Assembly: GCF_001730315.1 (NCBI RefSeq)
Contig: NZ_MIKC01000002.1
Coordinates: 62,001-126,000 of the forward strand
Direction of reading: 5' to 3'
DNA: 64,000 bases
Source: Enterococcus ureilyticus
Lineage (GTDB): Bacteria > Bacillota > Bacilli > Lactobacillales > Enterococcaceae
Shown here piece after piece: positions 15,570 through 24,616 of the stretch (the stretch's first letter is position 1; the number at the start of each line of letters is the position of its first letter). A model generated the notes under the pieces. It made no database searches and was not told the DNA's origin. It saw only the letters and a list, made by a program, of their open reading frames with translations. Made by a program: the position numbers and the translations under genes.

Positions 15570-16313
15570 ATGTCATTAACACCGAACTATCTAGAAAACC
15601 GTATTTGTTTAAATGTTTTAGCGAATTCCGTAGAGAATGCTAAAGACTGTTATGAAGCCGCAGAAGGGCATATTGTTTTAGGGGTACTATCAAAAAACTA
15701 TGCGACTGATGAAGCTGCAATCGAAGAGATGAAAAAATATGCTGATGAAACGAATAATGCTTTATCTGTTGGACTAGGTGCAGGGGACCCGAATCAAAGC
15801 CAGATGGTCTCAAGACTGTCCAAAGAACTACAACCTCAACATGTTAACCAAGTCTTTACAGGCGTGGGCACTTCACGTGCTTTACTAGGTCAAAACGAAA
15901 CGGTTGTCAACGGCTTGGTGTCGCCGACAGGTAAAGTTGGGATCGTCAATATTGCTACAGGACCATTAAGTTCGCAAGCACCAGTTGGTGAAGTAACGAT
16001 CGAAACCGCGATTCGTTTATTGCAAGATATGGGTGGTAGCTCAATCAAATTTTTCCCGATGAAAGGTTTAGCGCATATCGAAGAATACAAAGCTGTAGCT
16101 GAAGCTTGCGCAAAATATGATTTTTACCTAGAGCCAACTGGTGGAATCGATTTAGAAAACTTTGAAGAAATCGTACAGATCGCAGTAGATGCTGGCGTGA
16201 AAAAAATCATTCCCCATGTTTATAGCTCGATCATTGACTCAGAAACAGGAGACACAAGACCAGAAGATGTTAAATCGTTACTAGGTATGATCAAAAATAC
16301 GTTGAAAAAATAA
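15570..16313 (+). CDS. dgaF: DgaF-like KDPG aldolase (2-keto-3-deoxy-6-phosphogluconate aldolase)
   Basis: A 247-residue TIM-barrel class I aldolase of the KDGP/DgaF family. The probable Schiff-base lysine is in GGSSIKFFPMKG (about 154-165); VGLGAGDPNQ and EPTGGIDLENF are further family blocks. It cleaves the DgaE product into pyruvate and D-glyceraldehyde 3-phosphate, feeding glycolysis. TTAGGAGTG lies just before the ATG. It closes the dga-like block; a long palindrome follows before the kinase gene. Confidence 0.87.
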   Translation: MSLTPNYLENRICLNVLANSVENAKDCYEAAEGHIVLGVLSKNYATDEAAIEEMKKYADETNNALSVGLGAGDPNQSQMVSRLSKELQPQHVNQVFTGVGTSRALLGQNETVVNGLVSPTGKVGIVNIATGPLSSQAPVGEVTIETAIRLLQDMGGSSIKFFPMKGLAHIEEYKAVAEACAKYDFYLEPTGGIDLENFEEIVQIAVDAGVKKIIPHVYSSIIDSETGDTRPEDVKSLLGMIKNTLKK

Positions 16314-16316
16314 AAG

Positions 16317-16393
16317 CTGAACATGCTCGTTCAGGACTTCGGAAAAAATAGAAAAACTGAGCCTCAGGCAATTTTTATCTTTTTTCCGAAGTC
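16317..16393 (+). terminator. Tandem hairpins between aldolase and kinase genes
   Basis: A small hairpin CTGAAC/GTTCAG (16317-16334) is followed by a long one whose outer 14-base arms are perfect (16335-16348 and 16380-16393, core GACTTCGG / CCGAAGTC). A further A-rich/T-rich stem and a CTGA/TCAG tip lie inside. No U-run follows the outer stem, but TTTTTATCTTTTTT lies within its 3' arm. It probably reduces readthrough into the kinase gene. Confidence 0.65.
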
Positions 16394-16429
16394 TTAGCTT
16401 GTAAAGCTAGGAAGTAGGCAGGGATCGAG

Positions 16430-17440
16430 ATGAGAATTGCGGCCTTTGGTGAAATAATGATGCGTTTGACACCACCAGAATATTTGATGTTGGAGCAAAC
16501 GAAGGAATTACGGTTAGATTTTACAGGTACAGGAGTCAATATTTTAAGCAATCTTGCTCATTTCGGCACTCAGACAAGTCTGCTGACGAACCTTCCAGAT
16601 AATCGGTTAGGTGAAGCAGCCAAAGCCAGTGTTCGCCAATTAGGTATTCAAGATTGCTGGATCGGCAGTTTGGGGGATCATATTGGTTCCTATTTTGCAG
16701 AAATGGGATTTGGTCCAAGACCAACGCAGGTGACGTATCAAAATCGTCGAAATAGTTCATTTGGGATCAGTGGTGCTTCTGATTATGATCTTGACGCTTT
16801 TTTGGAGGAAATAGATTTAATTTATATTTGTGGGATCTCGTTAAGTTTGACGGAGAAAACGCGAGAAGCAGCCCTTGTATTAGCTGAAAAGGCGCATAAG
16901 AAAGGGAAAAAAGTTTGTTTTGATTTTAATTTTCGTCCTAGTTTGAACGAAGCCCATGGTGTTTCGCTTATGCAAGAACAATATGAAAAGATGCTACCTT
17001 ATTGTGATGTGGTTTTTGGTAGCCATCGTGATTTAACAGATTTACTGGGCATGGAGTTAGATCAAACATTGGATGTCTCTGAACAATTTGAAAGAGTTGT
17101 CCGCCAGTTTATGGCAAAATATCAGATTGAACATTTTGCTGGAACCATTCGCCAAGGTGAAGGTGACAGACGATATTTGACTGGCTTCCTATTTGATGCG
17201 GAAAACTATGTTCAAGCCGCTCCACGTCAAATTATCAATTTAGATCGAATCGGTGCAGGAGATGGTTATGCCGCAGGAATTTTATTGGGTTATAGTGAAT
17301 CGTGGTCATTAGTGGAAACAGTAGAATTTGCTACGGCTAATGGAGTCTTAGCCCATACGATCCAAGGGGACGTACCGTTAACGACACGGAAACAGGTAAA
17401 ACATTTAATGGAACAACCCACTGTTGATTTGATTAGATAA
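16430..17440 (+). CDS. PfkB-family sugar kinase, probably 2-keto-3-deoxygluconate kinase
   Basis: A 336-residue ribokinase/PfkB-fold kinase. It opens with AAFGEIMMRLTPPE as in KdgK proteins, has the second-half motif KKVCFDFNFRPSLN, and carries the ATP/catalytic block DRIGAGDGYAAG, whose GAGD holds the catalytic Asp. In this locus it could phosphorylate 2-keto-3-deoxygluconate to feed the aldolase, or phosphorylate the free amino-sugar acid before DgaE. It is separated from the aldolase by a hairpin region of about 100 bases and ended by its own terminator. Confidence 0.85.
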   Translation: MRIAAFGEIMMRLTPPEYLMLEQTKELRLDFTGTGVNILSNLAHFGTQTSLLTNLPDNRLGEAAKASVRQLGIQDCWIGSLGDHIGSYFAEMGFGPRPTQVTYQNRRNSSFGISGASDYDLDAFLEEIDLIYICGISLSLTEKTREAALVLAEKAHKKGKKVCFDFNFRPSLNEAHGVSLMQEQYEKMLPYCDVVFGSHRDLTDLLGMELDQTLDVSEQFERVVRQFMAKYQIEHFAGTIRQGEGDRRYLTGFLFDAENYVQAAPRQIINLDRIGAGDGYAAGILLGYSESWSLVETVEFATANGVLAHTIQGDVPLTTRKQVKHLMEQPTVDLIR

Positions 17441-17450
17441 GAAAAAGAGT

Positions 17451-17502
17451 AGAATGAATTAGTGTAAATGCGTTTATACTACTTTCGTTCTAGTCTTTTT
17501 TT
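17451..17502 (+). terminator. Terminator of the sugar-acid cluster
   Basis: AGAATGA...TAGTGTAAA pairs with TTTATACTA...TCGTTCT around a TGCG loop, followed by AGTCTTTTTTT. It lies ten bases after the kinase stop. Confidence 0.8.
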
Positions 17503-17636
17503 CATTATAATGAGGATAAACAATGAATTTAGCGAAACCATTTACGTAGTTAAGATAAATTGGTATGCTAAGGGTCAGTGGCTATTATTATTCGTTGCAT
17601 TTATATAGAACAGTCTGTTTACAGGAGGAGATCGAC

Positions 17637-18647
17637 ATGACCGATGAAAATATTTGGAAAGCACTAGACGATAATGTTTTGAAAGATAGTATTCGCAAAC
17701 GACCAGGTATGTACATTGGTGGAATTGGTCCCACTGGCTTAGAAAGTATGGTCTTACAAGTGCTGGATCATTTACTGCAATTAGCAGTTGATCTAAAGCA
17801 GGAAGAGCTTTCAATCGAACTATCAGATCAACAATTTATTTTTTCTTTTTTCAGTAAAAAAGGCTTACTTCTAGATGAAATTCCAAAAGAACAGTATACA
17901 CCACCGTATCTTTTTCTTTCTGTTGTTAATGCACTATCGGAGCAATTGGGCTTTGGTGTAGAAAAATCAGGAAAACGAACGATCCAAATTTATCAACATG
18001 GACTGTTGAATAAAAAAGCGTTGATTCCTTCAGAAGATGAAGGGCAAAGAATCGAATTGGCATTCACGCCTGATGCAAGTTTATTTGGTCACGCACCGTT
18101 ATCTTATTTTGTTTTACTGAATCGTTGTCAGGAATTGGCGATGCTACACAGCGGATTGACGATTTCGTTGACTGATGGAAAAAAACAAAAAAATTATTTT
18201 CATTACAAGCAAGGACTTGTTGACTATATTTTTCAAAAAGATGATAGCATCACGCGTAGCGGGCAGCCGTTGATCATTAATACGATCAGTGAAGGTGTCA
18301 CAATTCAAGCAGTTATTTCAAAAAATGGCTCTACGAGTATTAAAGATAGCTTTGTTAATGGACACCTACCAGCTGATGGCGGTACGCATCTGGATGGATT
18401 TATTCAAGGAACGGTGGATGGAATTAATCAATTTTTGGAAGAAACGAATCGTTTGAAATACCTCACAGTAGATAATTTTTCTGAACGTTTTGATATGGTT
18501 CTTTCAATCAAAGTCAAACGGCCAAGATACACTGGGGCAATTAAAAAGAAAATCAGAAATCCCGAGCTATATAAAATCGTGAGAGAAGCGGTTTTTTCGG
18601 AAGTATCATTCTTTTTAAAACGCCATCCTGCGTGGTATTTAAATTAA
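17637..18647 (+). CDS. GyrB/ParE-like protein: ATPase and transducer regions only, catalytic residues lost
   Basis: A 336-residue protein aligned to the GHKL and transducer domains of GyrB: SIRKRPGMYIGGIGPTGLES matches the GyrB opening, SVVNALSEQLGFGVE the region after the ATP lid, and GGTHLDGFIQGTVDGIN the start of the transducer. The catalytic positions are changed: E. coli Glu42 and Asn46 (FEVVDN) correspond to Gln and His (LQVLDH), the DGRGIP motif is absent, and the GLHGVG lid is replaced by PYLFL. It ends after the transducer, so there is no TOPRIM cleavage domain. AGGAGG at 17623-17628 supports ATG 17637 over an upstream in-frame start. It might bind GyrA, a GyrB-like partner or DNA; no function is known to me. 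Confidence 0.78.
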   Translation: MTDENIWKALDDNVLKDSIRKRPGMYIGGIGPTGLESMVLQVLDHLLQLAVDLKQEELSIELSDQQFIFSFFSKKGLLLDEIPKEQYTPPYLFLSVVNALSEQLGFGVEKSGKRTIQIYQHGLLNKKALIPSEDEGQRIELAFTPDASLFGHAPLSYFVLLNRCQELAMLHSGLTISLTDGKKQKNYFHYKQGLVDYIFQKDDSITRSGQPLIINTISEGVTIQAVISKNGSTSIKDSFVNGHLPADGGTHLDGFIQGTVDGINQFLEETNRLKYLTVDNFSERFDMVLSIKVKRPRYTGAIKKKIRNPELYKIVREAVFSEVSFFLKRHPAWYLN

Positions 18648-18677
18648 AATGAGCGATAATCATTGAAAGGTGCGACT

Positions 18678-19124
18678 ATGAAAATTTTTATTGATGGTGA
18701 TGGTTCACCAGTGAAAGAAACTACGATCGAAATAGCATTAAGTTATTCGATCGCAGTTGTGATTGTGACAAGTATTGACCATTACTCTCTGAAAGAATAT
18801 CCTGAGAATGTTTCTTTTGTTTATGTTGATAAAGGCGCAGATGCAGCAGATTATAAAATTGTTCAATTGATTAGACAAGGTGATATTTTGGTGACGCAAG
18901 ATTATGGCTTGGCTTCATTGGTGTTGCCAAAGGGTGTGCGCGTGTTACATCAGTTAGGGTATGAGTATACAGGCGGAAATATTGATGGATTGCTGGAACA
19001 ACGGTATTTTAGTGCGAAAGTTCGTAAAAGTGGCGGACATACGAAAGGACCAAAAGCTTTTACACAAGCCGATCGCGATAAATTCAAAAAGACGCTTGTT
19101 GAGCTGATTGAACAGAAGAAGTAA
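18678..19124 (+). CDS. YaiI/YqxD (DUF188) family protein
   Basis: A 148-residue PIN-like DUF188 protein. It starts KIFIDGDGSPVKETTIEIA; the family more often has DADACPV here, so this is the DGDGSP variant. Acidic positions in VYVDKGADAADYKIV and ILVTQDYGLASLVLP are the likely metal-binding set, and the C-terminal SGGHTKGPKAFTQADRDKF is typical. A role as nuclease is inferred from the fold. The ATG at 18678 with GAAAGGTG upstream fits the family N-terminus better than the TTG at 18663. It follows the GyrB-like gene by 30 bases and is probably cotranscribed. Confidence 0.85.
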   Translation: MKIFIDGDGSPVKETTIEIALSYSIAVVIVTSIDHYSLKEYPENVSFVYVDKGADAADYKIVQLIRQGDILVTQDYGLASLVLPKGVRVLHQLGYEYTGGNIDGLLEQRYFSAKVRKSGGHTKGPKAFTQADRDKFKKTLVELIEQKK

Positions 19125-19415
19125 GAACAGTTTCATTTTCATTCTAGCTCTATATGGGAATAAGAGCGCCTTTTATTTGTATGACAAGCAAAAAACTTTT
19201 TGATTGAATTCGCTATTTGTTTCTATTCCGAGGAATGGTTTTATGCTAAAATATGAAAGAGCAATTTTGAAATCTTTTTTTAGATAGAACCATAAATACA
19301 AGAAAATGATTTAGCTTGACGATAAGTTCTCCTAGCAATTAGAAACAAGAGATCAGCGTGAGTGGCTTAGGAACTAAACCTTTCGTTTAGCTTTAAAAAT
19401 TAGGAGGAAAAGCAT
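19125..19415. other. 291-bp stretch before ddl
   Basis: It holds a short stem GCTCT/AGAGC (about 19147-19167) followed by a T-rich tract, probably the end of the DUF188 transcript, and a small CTAAAC/GTTTAG hairpin (about 19374-19391) directly before the ddl ribosome site. No T-box or riboswitch signature was recognised and no gene is seen. Confidence 0.5.
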
Positions 19416-20492
19416 TTGAAGATAACTTTGTTATATGGTGGAAGAAGTGAGGAGCATGATGTTTCGATATTGTCTGCCTATTCCGTTTTAAATGCGATTT
19501 ATTATAATTACTATCAAGTTCAGTTAGTTTTTATTAGTAAAGATGGGCAGTGGGTTAAAGGACCTCTTTTATCAGAAAAACCTACAAGTAAAGAGATCCT
19601 CAAGCTAACTTGGTCAGAAGATGGTGAGACAGATAAGTGGGGTGAGTTCACAGGTCGCGTAATCATGCCTTGTGAAATCAAAGAAGAAGATACGATTGTT
19701 TTTCCTGTATTACATGGACCTAATGGGGAAGACGGGACGATCCAAGGGTTCCTAGACACATTAGGATTACCTTATGTTGGAGCTGGTGTGCTTGCAAGTG
19801 CCAATGCGATGGATAAAATCATGACCAAGTATTTATTGCAAACAGCTGGCATCCCGCAAGTGCCATTTGTACCTGTATTGAGAAGTGACTGGAAAGAAAA
19901 TCCTAGAAAAGTCTTTGAACAATGCGAGGGTTCATTGATTTATCCGGTATTTGTTAAACCTGCTAACATGGGCTCAAGTGTGGGGATCAGTAAAGCTGAA
20001 AATCGTGAAGAGTTGCAAAATGCATTGGAAGAAGCGTATCGTTACGATTCAAGAGCAATTGTAGAACAAGGAATCGAAGCACGCGAAATCGAAGTGGCAA
20101 TTTTAGGTAATGAGGATGTTCGGACAACATTACCGGGTGAAATCGTCAAAGATGTTGAATTCTATGATTACAATTCAAAATATATCGATAATCAAATCAC
20201 GATGAAAATTCCAGCTGAAGTGCCTGATGAAGTTCATCAAAAAGCGCGAGAATTTGCAAAAAAAGCGTACACTATTTTAGACGGCAGTGGACTAAGTCGC
20301 TGCGATTTCTTTTTGACTAGTAAAAATGAGTTATTCTTAAATGAACTGAACACGATGCCTGGTTTCACAGAATTTAGTATGTACCCATTACTATGGGAAA
20401 ATATGGGCTTAAAGTATAGTGATTTGATCGAAGAATTAATTCAGTTAGCATTAAATCGCTTCAAACAAAGACAAAGTTTTTACGAAAGATAA
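19416..20492 (+). CDS. ddl: D-alanine--D-alanine ligase
   Basis: A 358-residue ATP-grasp ligase that joins two D-Ala for the peptidoglycan stem peptide. It opens ITLLYGGRSEEHDVSILSA, contains the serine loop VKPANMGSSVGISKA, the omega-loop EFYDYNSKYID with the Tyr typical of D-Ala specificity (not the His or Lys pattern of vancomycin-type D-Lac ligases), and the Mg-site FLNELNTMPGFTEFS. The start is TTG at 19416, behind TAGGAGG at 19401-19407. murF follows after a 97-base gap. Confidence 0.95.
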   Translation: MKITLLYGGRSEEHDVSILSAYSVLNAIYYNYYQVQLVFISKDGQWVKGPLLSEKPTSKEILKLTWSEDGETDKWGEFTGRVIMPCEIKEEDTIVFPVLHGPNGEDGTIQGFLDTLGLPYVGAGVLASANAMDKIMTKYLLQTAGIPQVPFVPVLRSDWKENPRKVFEQCEGSLIYPVFVKPANMGSSVGISKAENREELQNALEEAYRYDSRAIVEQGIEAREIEVAILGNEDVRTTLPGEIVKDVEFYDYNSKYIDNQITMKIPAEVPDEVHQKAREFAKKAYTILDGSGLSRCDFFLTSKNELFLNELNTMPGFTEFSMYPLLWENMGLKYSDLIEELIQLALNRFKQRQSFYER

Positions 20493-20498
20493 ACCACA

Positions 20499-20543
20499 AA
20501 AAGGGAGGAAGCAAAACGCAGTGAGTTTTGTTTCAGCCCTTTT
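20499..20543 (+). terminator. Imperfect palindrome between ddl and murF (repeat family A)
   Basis: Outer stem AAAAGGG / CCCTTTT and inner AAGCAAAAC / GTTTTGTTT around GCAGTGA. It shares the inner core CAAAACGCA..GTTTTGTTT with the element at 51680-51724. It may attenuate rather than end transcription, since murF follows. Confidence 0.6.
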
Positions 20544-20589
20544 ATAGTGAACTAGACAAATCATTTCTGATTTAAAAGGAGAGAAAACG

Positions 20590-21957
20590 ATGCAATTAAC
20601 TTTCTGGGAAGCGGCAAAAGCAGTCAACGCCACAAATGACTGGAAGAAGTGGAACGATTTTGATTTGACAGGTCTGGAATTTGATAGCAGAATAATTACC
20701 AAAGGCAATCTTTTTATTCCGCTAAAAGGTGAAAATGATGGGCATTCATTTATAAAGAATGCTATAGATAAAGGTGCAGGTGCATCATTTTGGAGTACTT
20801 CAGAATCTGCCCCAGATCAATTGCCAGTTTTACAGGTAGCAGATACTCTAAGAGCAATGCAAGATTTAGCTATTTATTATTTAAAAAAAATGGCGCCGAC
20901 AGTCGTTGCCATCACAGGAAGCAATGGCAAAACAACAACGAAAGATATGACAGAAGCGGTCTTAGCGCAACAATTTCAAACTTATAAAACCCAAGGAAAT
21001 TATAATAATGATATCGGCTTGCCGTACACTATTTTACAGATGCCTGATAAAACGGAGCAATTGATTTTAGAAATGGGGATGGATCATGCTGATGAGATCG
21101 ATTTTTTATCAAGATTAGCTCAACCTGATGTAGCTGCGATTACCATGATCGGTGAGGCGCACATTGAAAATCTTGGATCGAGAGAAGGGATTGCCAAAGC
21201 AAAAATGGAAATTACGTCTGGGCTGGCTGCTAAGGGATTATTGATTATTCCGGCAGAGGAACCACTGCTATCTCCTCTGACAAAAGGATTAACGCAAACA
21301 ATTAAAACATTTGGGTTTGGGAAAGCTGATTGTCAAGCAGAGATCATTGAAGCGCAAAAAGAATATACTTCTTTTAAAATCAATGGCTCACCTATTTTAT
21401 ATACCATTCCTGTTCCTGGAAAGTATAATGTGGGGAACGCTTTGATTGCGATTAGCATTGGTCAATGGTTTCAGCTATCAGAAGAAAAAATCCAAGCGGG
21501 CTTAGCCAAGTTTCAGTTAACTAAAAACCGAACACAGTGGCTAAAAAGCAAGACGGGAATCGAAATTCTAAGTGATGTTTACAATGCGAATCCAACTGCT
21601 ATGAATTTGGTCTTAGATAGCTTTAGTCAAATGCCAACAAAGGGAAAACGAATAGCGGTTCTAGGAGATATGCTTGAATTAGGGCCAGACTCAGCTGCAA
21701 TGCATGCATCTGTGGAGGAACATCTAAATCCGGCTGAAATAACAGAAGTTGTCCTCTATGGTGAGCAAATGCAGGTCCTGTACGAAGAATTAGTGAAAAA
21801 GTATCAAGAAAACAAAATCCACTATTTCCACAAAGAAGAAAAGGATCAATTAACAAGCACATTAAAATCAATTTTAGAACCAAAAGATACGGTTGTTTTA
21901 AAAGCCAGCAACGGAATGGGTTTAAGTGAGGTCGTTAATTCCCTTCTAGAAAGTTAG
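20590..21957 (+). CDS. murF: UDP-N-acetylmuramoyl-tripeptide--D-alanyl-D-alanine ligase
   Basis: A 455-residue Mur ligase that adds the D-Ala-D-Ala made by the upstream Ddl to the UDP-MurNAc-tripeptide. The N-terminal substrate domain has LEFDSRIITKGNLFIPLKGE, the ATP loop is VAITGSNGKTTTKDMTEAV, the central block QGNYNNDIGLPYTIL is typical of MurF, and the C-terminal domain has LSDVYNANPTAM. AAAGGAGAG precedes the ATG. Confidence 0.95.
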   Translation: MQLTFWEAAKAVNATNDWKKWNDFDLTGLEFDSRIITKGNLFIPLKGENDGHSFIKNAIDKGAGASFWSTSESAPDQLPVLQVADTLRAMQDLAIYYLKKMAPTVVAITGSNGKTTTKDMTEAVLAQQFQTYKTQGNYNNDIGLPYTILQMPDKTEQLILEMGMDHADEIDFLSRLAQPDVAAITMIGEAHIENLGSREGIAKAKMEITSGLAAKGLLIIPAEEPLLSPLTKGLTQTIKTFGFGKADCQAEIIEAQKEYTSFKINGSPILYTIPVPGKYNVGNALIAISIGQWFQLSEEKIQAGLAKFQLTKNRTQWLKSKTGIEILSDVYNANPTAMNLVLDSFSQMPTKGKRIAVLGDMLELGPDSAAMHASVEEHLNPAEITEVVLYGEQMQVLYEELVKKYQENKIHYFHKEEKDQLTSTLKSILEPKDTVVLKASNGMGLSEVVNSLLES

Positions 21958-22290
21958 CAAGCTTTCATAAAACTTGCTGAAAATATAAATATATGCTAAA
22001 ATAACCTATTGCCGAAAGATCGAAGTAGATAAAACGAAAGTACCTATTGAAGATACTTTTCTATCATATAAAGATTAAAAAAGCTGAACGAACTCGTTTG
22101 GCTTTTCTAGTGCCTGTAGCTTCATAAGGTGGATTTTTCGGTAACACTAATGAGAAAATAAACTAGACCTATGTTGAAGGTTTACAGACTCCATGAACAT
22201 TTTCAAAATTAGTGAAAGTCAAATCACCTGTAACACCAATTTTAGAAGAAAAAATTTCTTCTGCAACAAACATTATTAGGAGGATATCAT
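21958..22290. other. 333-bp stretch: murF terminator and long cshA leader
   Basis: AGCAAG/CTTGCT forms a stem straight after the murF stop (21957-21979), and a better terminator lies at 22077-22107. The remaining roughly 180 bases form a long untranslated leader for cshA with GAAGAAAAAATTTCTTC as a local hairpin and short repeats around GGTAACAC/TGTAACACC. Long structured leaders are common for cold-inducible RNA helicase genes; no known riboswitch was recognised. Confidence 0.55.
22077..22107 (+). terminator. Terminator after murF
   Basis: AAAAGCTGAACG pairs with CGTTTGGCTTTT (two G-U pairs) around a four-base loop. The 5' arm resembles the element at 16312-16330. Confidence 0.7.
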
Positions 22291-23838
22291 TTGAAATTTA
22301 AAGAACTAGGCTTAGAAACAGACTTATTGGCAGCAATCGAACGCTCAGGATTTGAAGAAGCAACACCAATCCAAGAGGAAACGATCCCTCTAGCATTAGA
22401 AGGAAAAGACGTTATCGGACAAGCACAAACAGGTACTGGTAAAACAGCTGCTTTTGGCTTACCGATGTTGCAAAAAATCGATACAGCAAACCGTGTTGTA
22501 CAAGGAATCGTTATTGCACCAACTCGTGAATTAGCGATCCAAACACAAGAAGAATTGTACCGTTTAGGTCGTGACAAAAAAATCCGTGTTCAAGCAGTCT
22601 ATGGTGGCGCAGATATTGGCCGTCAAATTCGCGGACTAAAAGAAAACCCACATGTGGTTGTCGGAACACCAGGTCGTTTATTGGATCATATCAATCGTCG
22701 CACCTTGAAGTTAGATACGATCGAAACATTGGTTTTGGATGAAGCAGATGAAATGTTGAACATGGGATTCTTAGAGGATATCGAAAAAATCATCTCTAAA
22801 ATTCCAGCAAAACGTCAAACATTACTATTTTCAGCAACAATGCCGCCAGCAATCAAAAATATCGGCGTGAAATTCATGAAAGAACCAGAACACGTAAAAA
22901 TCAAAGCAAAAGAAATGACTGCTGATTTGATCGATCAATATTATGTGCGTTCAAAAGACTTCGAAAAATTCGATGTAATGACACGCTTACTAGATGTTCA
23001 AACACCAGAGCTAACAATTGTCTTTGGTCGTACAAAACGTCGTGTAGATGAATTAGCACGTGGATTAGAAGCACGTGGCTACAAAGCAGAAGGTATTCAT
23101 GGAGACTTGTCACAACAAAAACGTATGAGCGTATTACGTTCATTTAAGAGTGGTAATTTGGACATCTTAGTAGCAACAGACGTTGCAGCTCGTGGATTAG
23201 ACATTTCTGGTGTCACACACGTTTACAACTACGATATCCCGCAAGATCCAGAAAGCTATGTTCACCGTATCGGCCGTACTGGTCGTGCCGGAAAAGGCGG
23301 AATGTCAGTGACATTCGTTACACCAAATGAAATGGGTTACCTACATGTCATTGAGGAATTAACGAAAAAGCGTATGACCCCACTACGTCCACCAAATGAA
23401 CAAGAAGCATTTAAAGGACAATTGGGTGCAGCAATTGAAACAGTCGAAGAAAAATTAGCTGAAAATGGTCTAGAAAATTACTTGCCATCTGCTAAAAATC
23501 TTTTGGAAAAATATTCTGCTGAAGATTTAGCAGCATTACTACTAAAAACTATTTCTAAAGACCCATCAGATGCTGTACCAGTAAAAATTACACCAGAACG
23601 TCCATTACCATCTACGAAAAAAGGCTTCAACAAAAATAATCGTGGTGGTGGCGGTGGTAACAGCCGTAACCGTAATAAAAATGGTGGCGGTGGCTATCGT
23701 GGCAATAAAAATAACAAAAGCACAGGTGGTAGCAGCAGTGGAAATGGCGGCGGCTACAATAAGAGCAAAGATAATCGTTCGGCCAAACGTCATAACGACA
23801 AAAAACGTAGCTTTGTTATTAGAGATAACTCAAATTAA
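22291..23838 (+). CDS. cshA: DEAD-box RNA helicase CshA
   Basis: A 515-residue ATP-dependent RNA helicase. Motifs in order: Q-motif [20 protein letters not shown], motif [13 protein letters not shown], Ia [16 protein letters not shown], motif [11 protein letters not shown], motif III FSATMP, and in the second RecA domain [14 protein letters not shown] and [13 protein letters not shown]. The last 80 or so residues are a disordered RGG/asparagine-rich RNA-binding tail. CshA works in mRNA decay, ribosome assembly and cold adaptation, often with the degradosome. The start is TTG at 22291 behind AGGAGG at 22278-22283. Codon use is more biased than in its neighbours, as expected of a highly expressed gene. 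Confidence 0.95.
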   Translation: MKFKELGLETDLLAAIERSGFEEATPIQEETIPLALEGKDVIGQAQTGTGKTAAFGLPMLQKIDTANRVVQGIVIAPTRELAIQTQEELYRLGRDKKIRVQAVYGGADIGRQIRGLKENPHVVVGTPGRLLDHINRRTLKLDTIETLVLDEADEMLNMGFLEDIEKIISKIPAKRQTLLFSATMPPAIKNIGVKFMKEPEHVKIKAKEMTADLIDQYYVRSKDFEKFDVMTRLLDVQTPELTIVFGRTKRRVDELARGLEARGYKAEGIHGDLSQQKRMSVLRSFKSGNLDILVATDVAARGLDISGVTHVYNYDIPQDPESYVHRIGRTGRAGKGGMSVTFVTPNEMGYLHVIEELTKKRMTPLRPPNEQEAFKGQLGAAIETVEEKLAENGLENYLPSAKNLLEKYSAEDLAALLLKTISKDPSDAVPVKITPERPLPSTKKGFNKNNRGGGGGNSRNRNKNGGGGYRGNKNNKSTGGSSSGNGGGYNKSKDNRSAKRHNDKKRSFVIRDNSN

Positions 23839-23900
23839 TAAATCAATAACAGTTGGAAATAAGAAATAACTATTTCCAATGTATGACTTATTGGATTTTA

Positions 23901-23943
23901 AAAGAGTGGAACAAAGCTTAGACTTTGTTCCACTCTTTTTCCT
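23901..23943 (+). terminator. Terminator after cshA
   Basis: A perfect 16-base-pair stem (AAAGAGTGGAACAAAG / CTTTGTTCCACTCTTT) with a six-base loop and T-run. A weaker hairpin TTGGAAATA/TATTTCCAA lies just before it (about 23853-23880). Confidence 0.9.
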
Positions 23944-24128
23944 TTTTAGTAAAAGGATGCAATAAAGAAGAGATAAACTGTATTTCTACCCCTTTTTTCG
24001 CTCCTTAAAACCGAGTGTTATCAACACATAAAGCTTTTTATTAATTTTTTCCATTATTATGTGGAAAAATTGCTAAAATTTGATAGAATAAGAGTAATTT
24101 ATAAAATAAAAAAAGAGGGCTTGAAAGA

Positions 24129-24482
24129 ATGATAAAAGGAATTGGTATAGATATGGTTGAGCTTTCAAGAATCGAAAAAATCATCGAAAATAAATCTTCT
24201 TTTGTTCAGCGAGTTCTGACGAGTAATGAATATGAACTTTTTCAAAGATTACCTCACAAACGTCAGGTCGAGTTTTTAGCAGGCCGTTTTGCTTGTAAAG
24301 AAGCTTTCTCAAAAGCCTGGGGGACAGGGATTGGAAGTGTCGGATTACACGATATTGAAATCTTAAAAGAACAAAGTGGAGCGCCGAAAGTCACAAAATC
24401 ACCTCATAAAGGAAATGTATTTGTATCCATTTCCCACACAGAAACCTCTGCGGTTGCTCAAATCATCTTGGAAGTTGGTTGA
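24129..24482 (+). CDS. acpS: Holo-[acyl-carrier-protein] synthase
   Basis: A 117-residue phosphopantetheinyl transferase that activates ACP using CoA. It has the family opening IKGIGIDMVELSRIEKI (Mg-binding Asp) and the second motif FAGRFACKEAFSKAWGTGIG (catalytic Glu in CKEAF), ending with VSISHTETSAVAQIIL. The gene precedes alr, as in many Firmicutes. A GAGGG-type ribosome site precedes the ATG. Confidence 0.95.
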   Translation: MIKGIGIDMVELSRIEKIIENKSSFVQRVLTSNEYELFQRLPHKRQVEFLAGRFACKEAFSKAWGTGIGSVGLHDIEILKEQSGAPKVTKSPHKGNVFVSISHTETSAVAQIILEVG

Positions 24483-24616
24483 TTAGCTACTAAATTTGAA
24501 TACCGGTCGAGATAAAAGCGATTGATCAACGATCATGGGCTGTATTCCCACGAGGAACTGTATAAGCAAATGATTCGGCTGTTTCTGATCCGACCGTAAA
24601 AGAAAGAAGGACATAT

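Noticed and set aside
19320-19415. T-box or other riboswitch before ddl
   Set aside because: No AGGGTGGNACCGCG-like T-box sequence or other known aptamer is present; only a small hairpin is seen.
23605-23869. Frames opposite and alongside the RGG tail of cshA
   Set aside because: They come from the low-complexity Gly/Asn codons and have no ribosome site.
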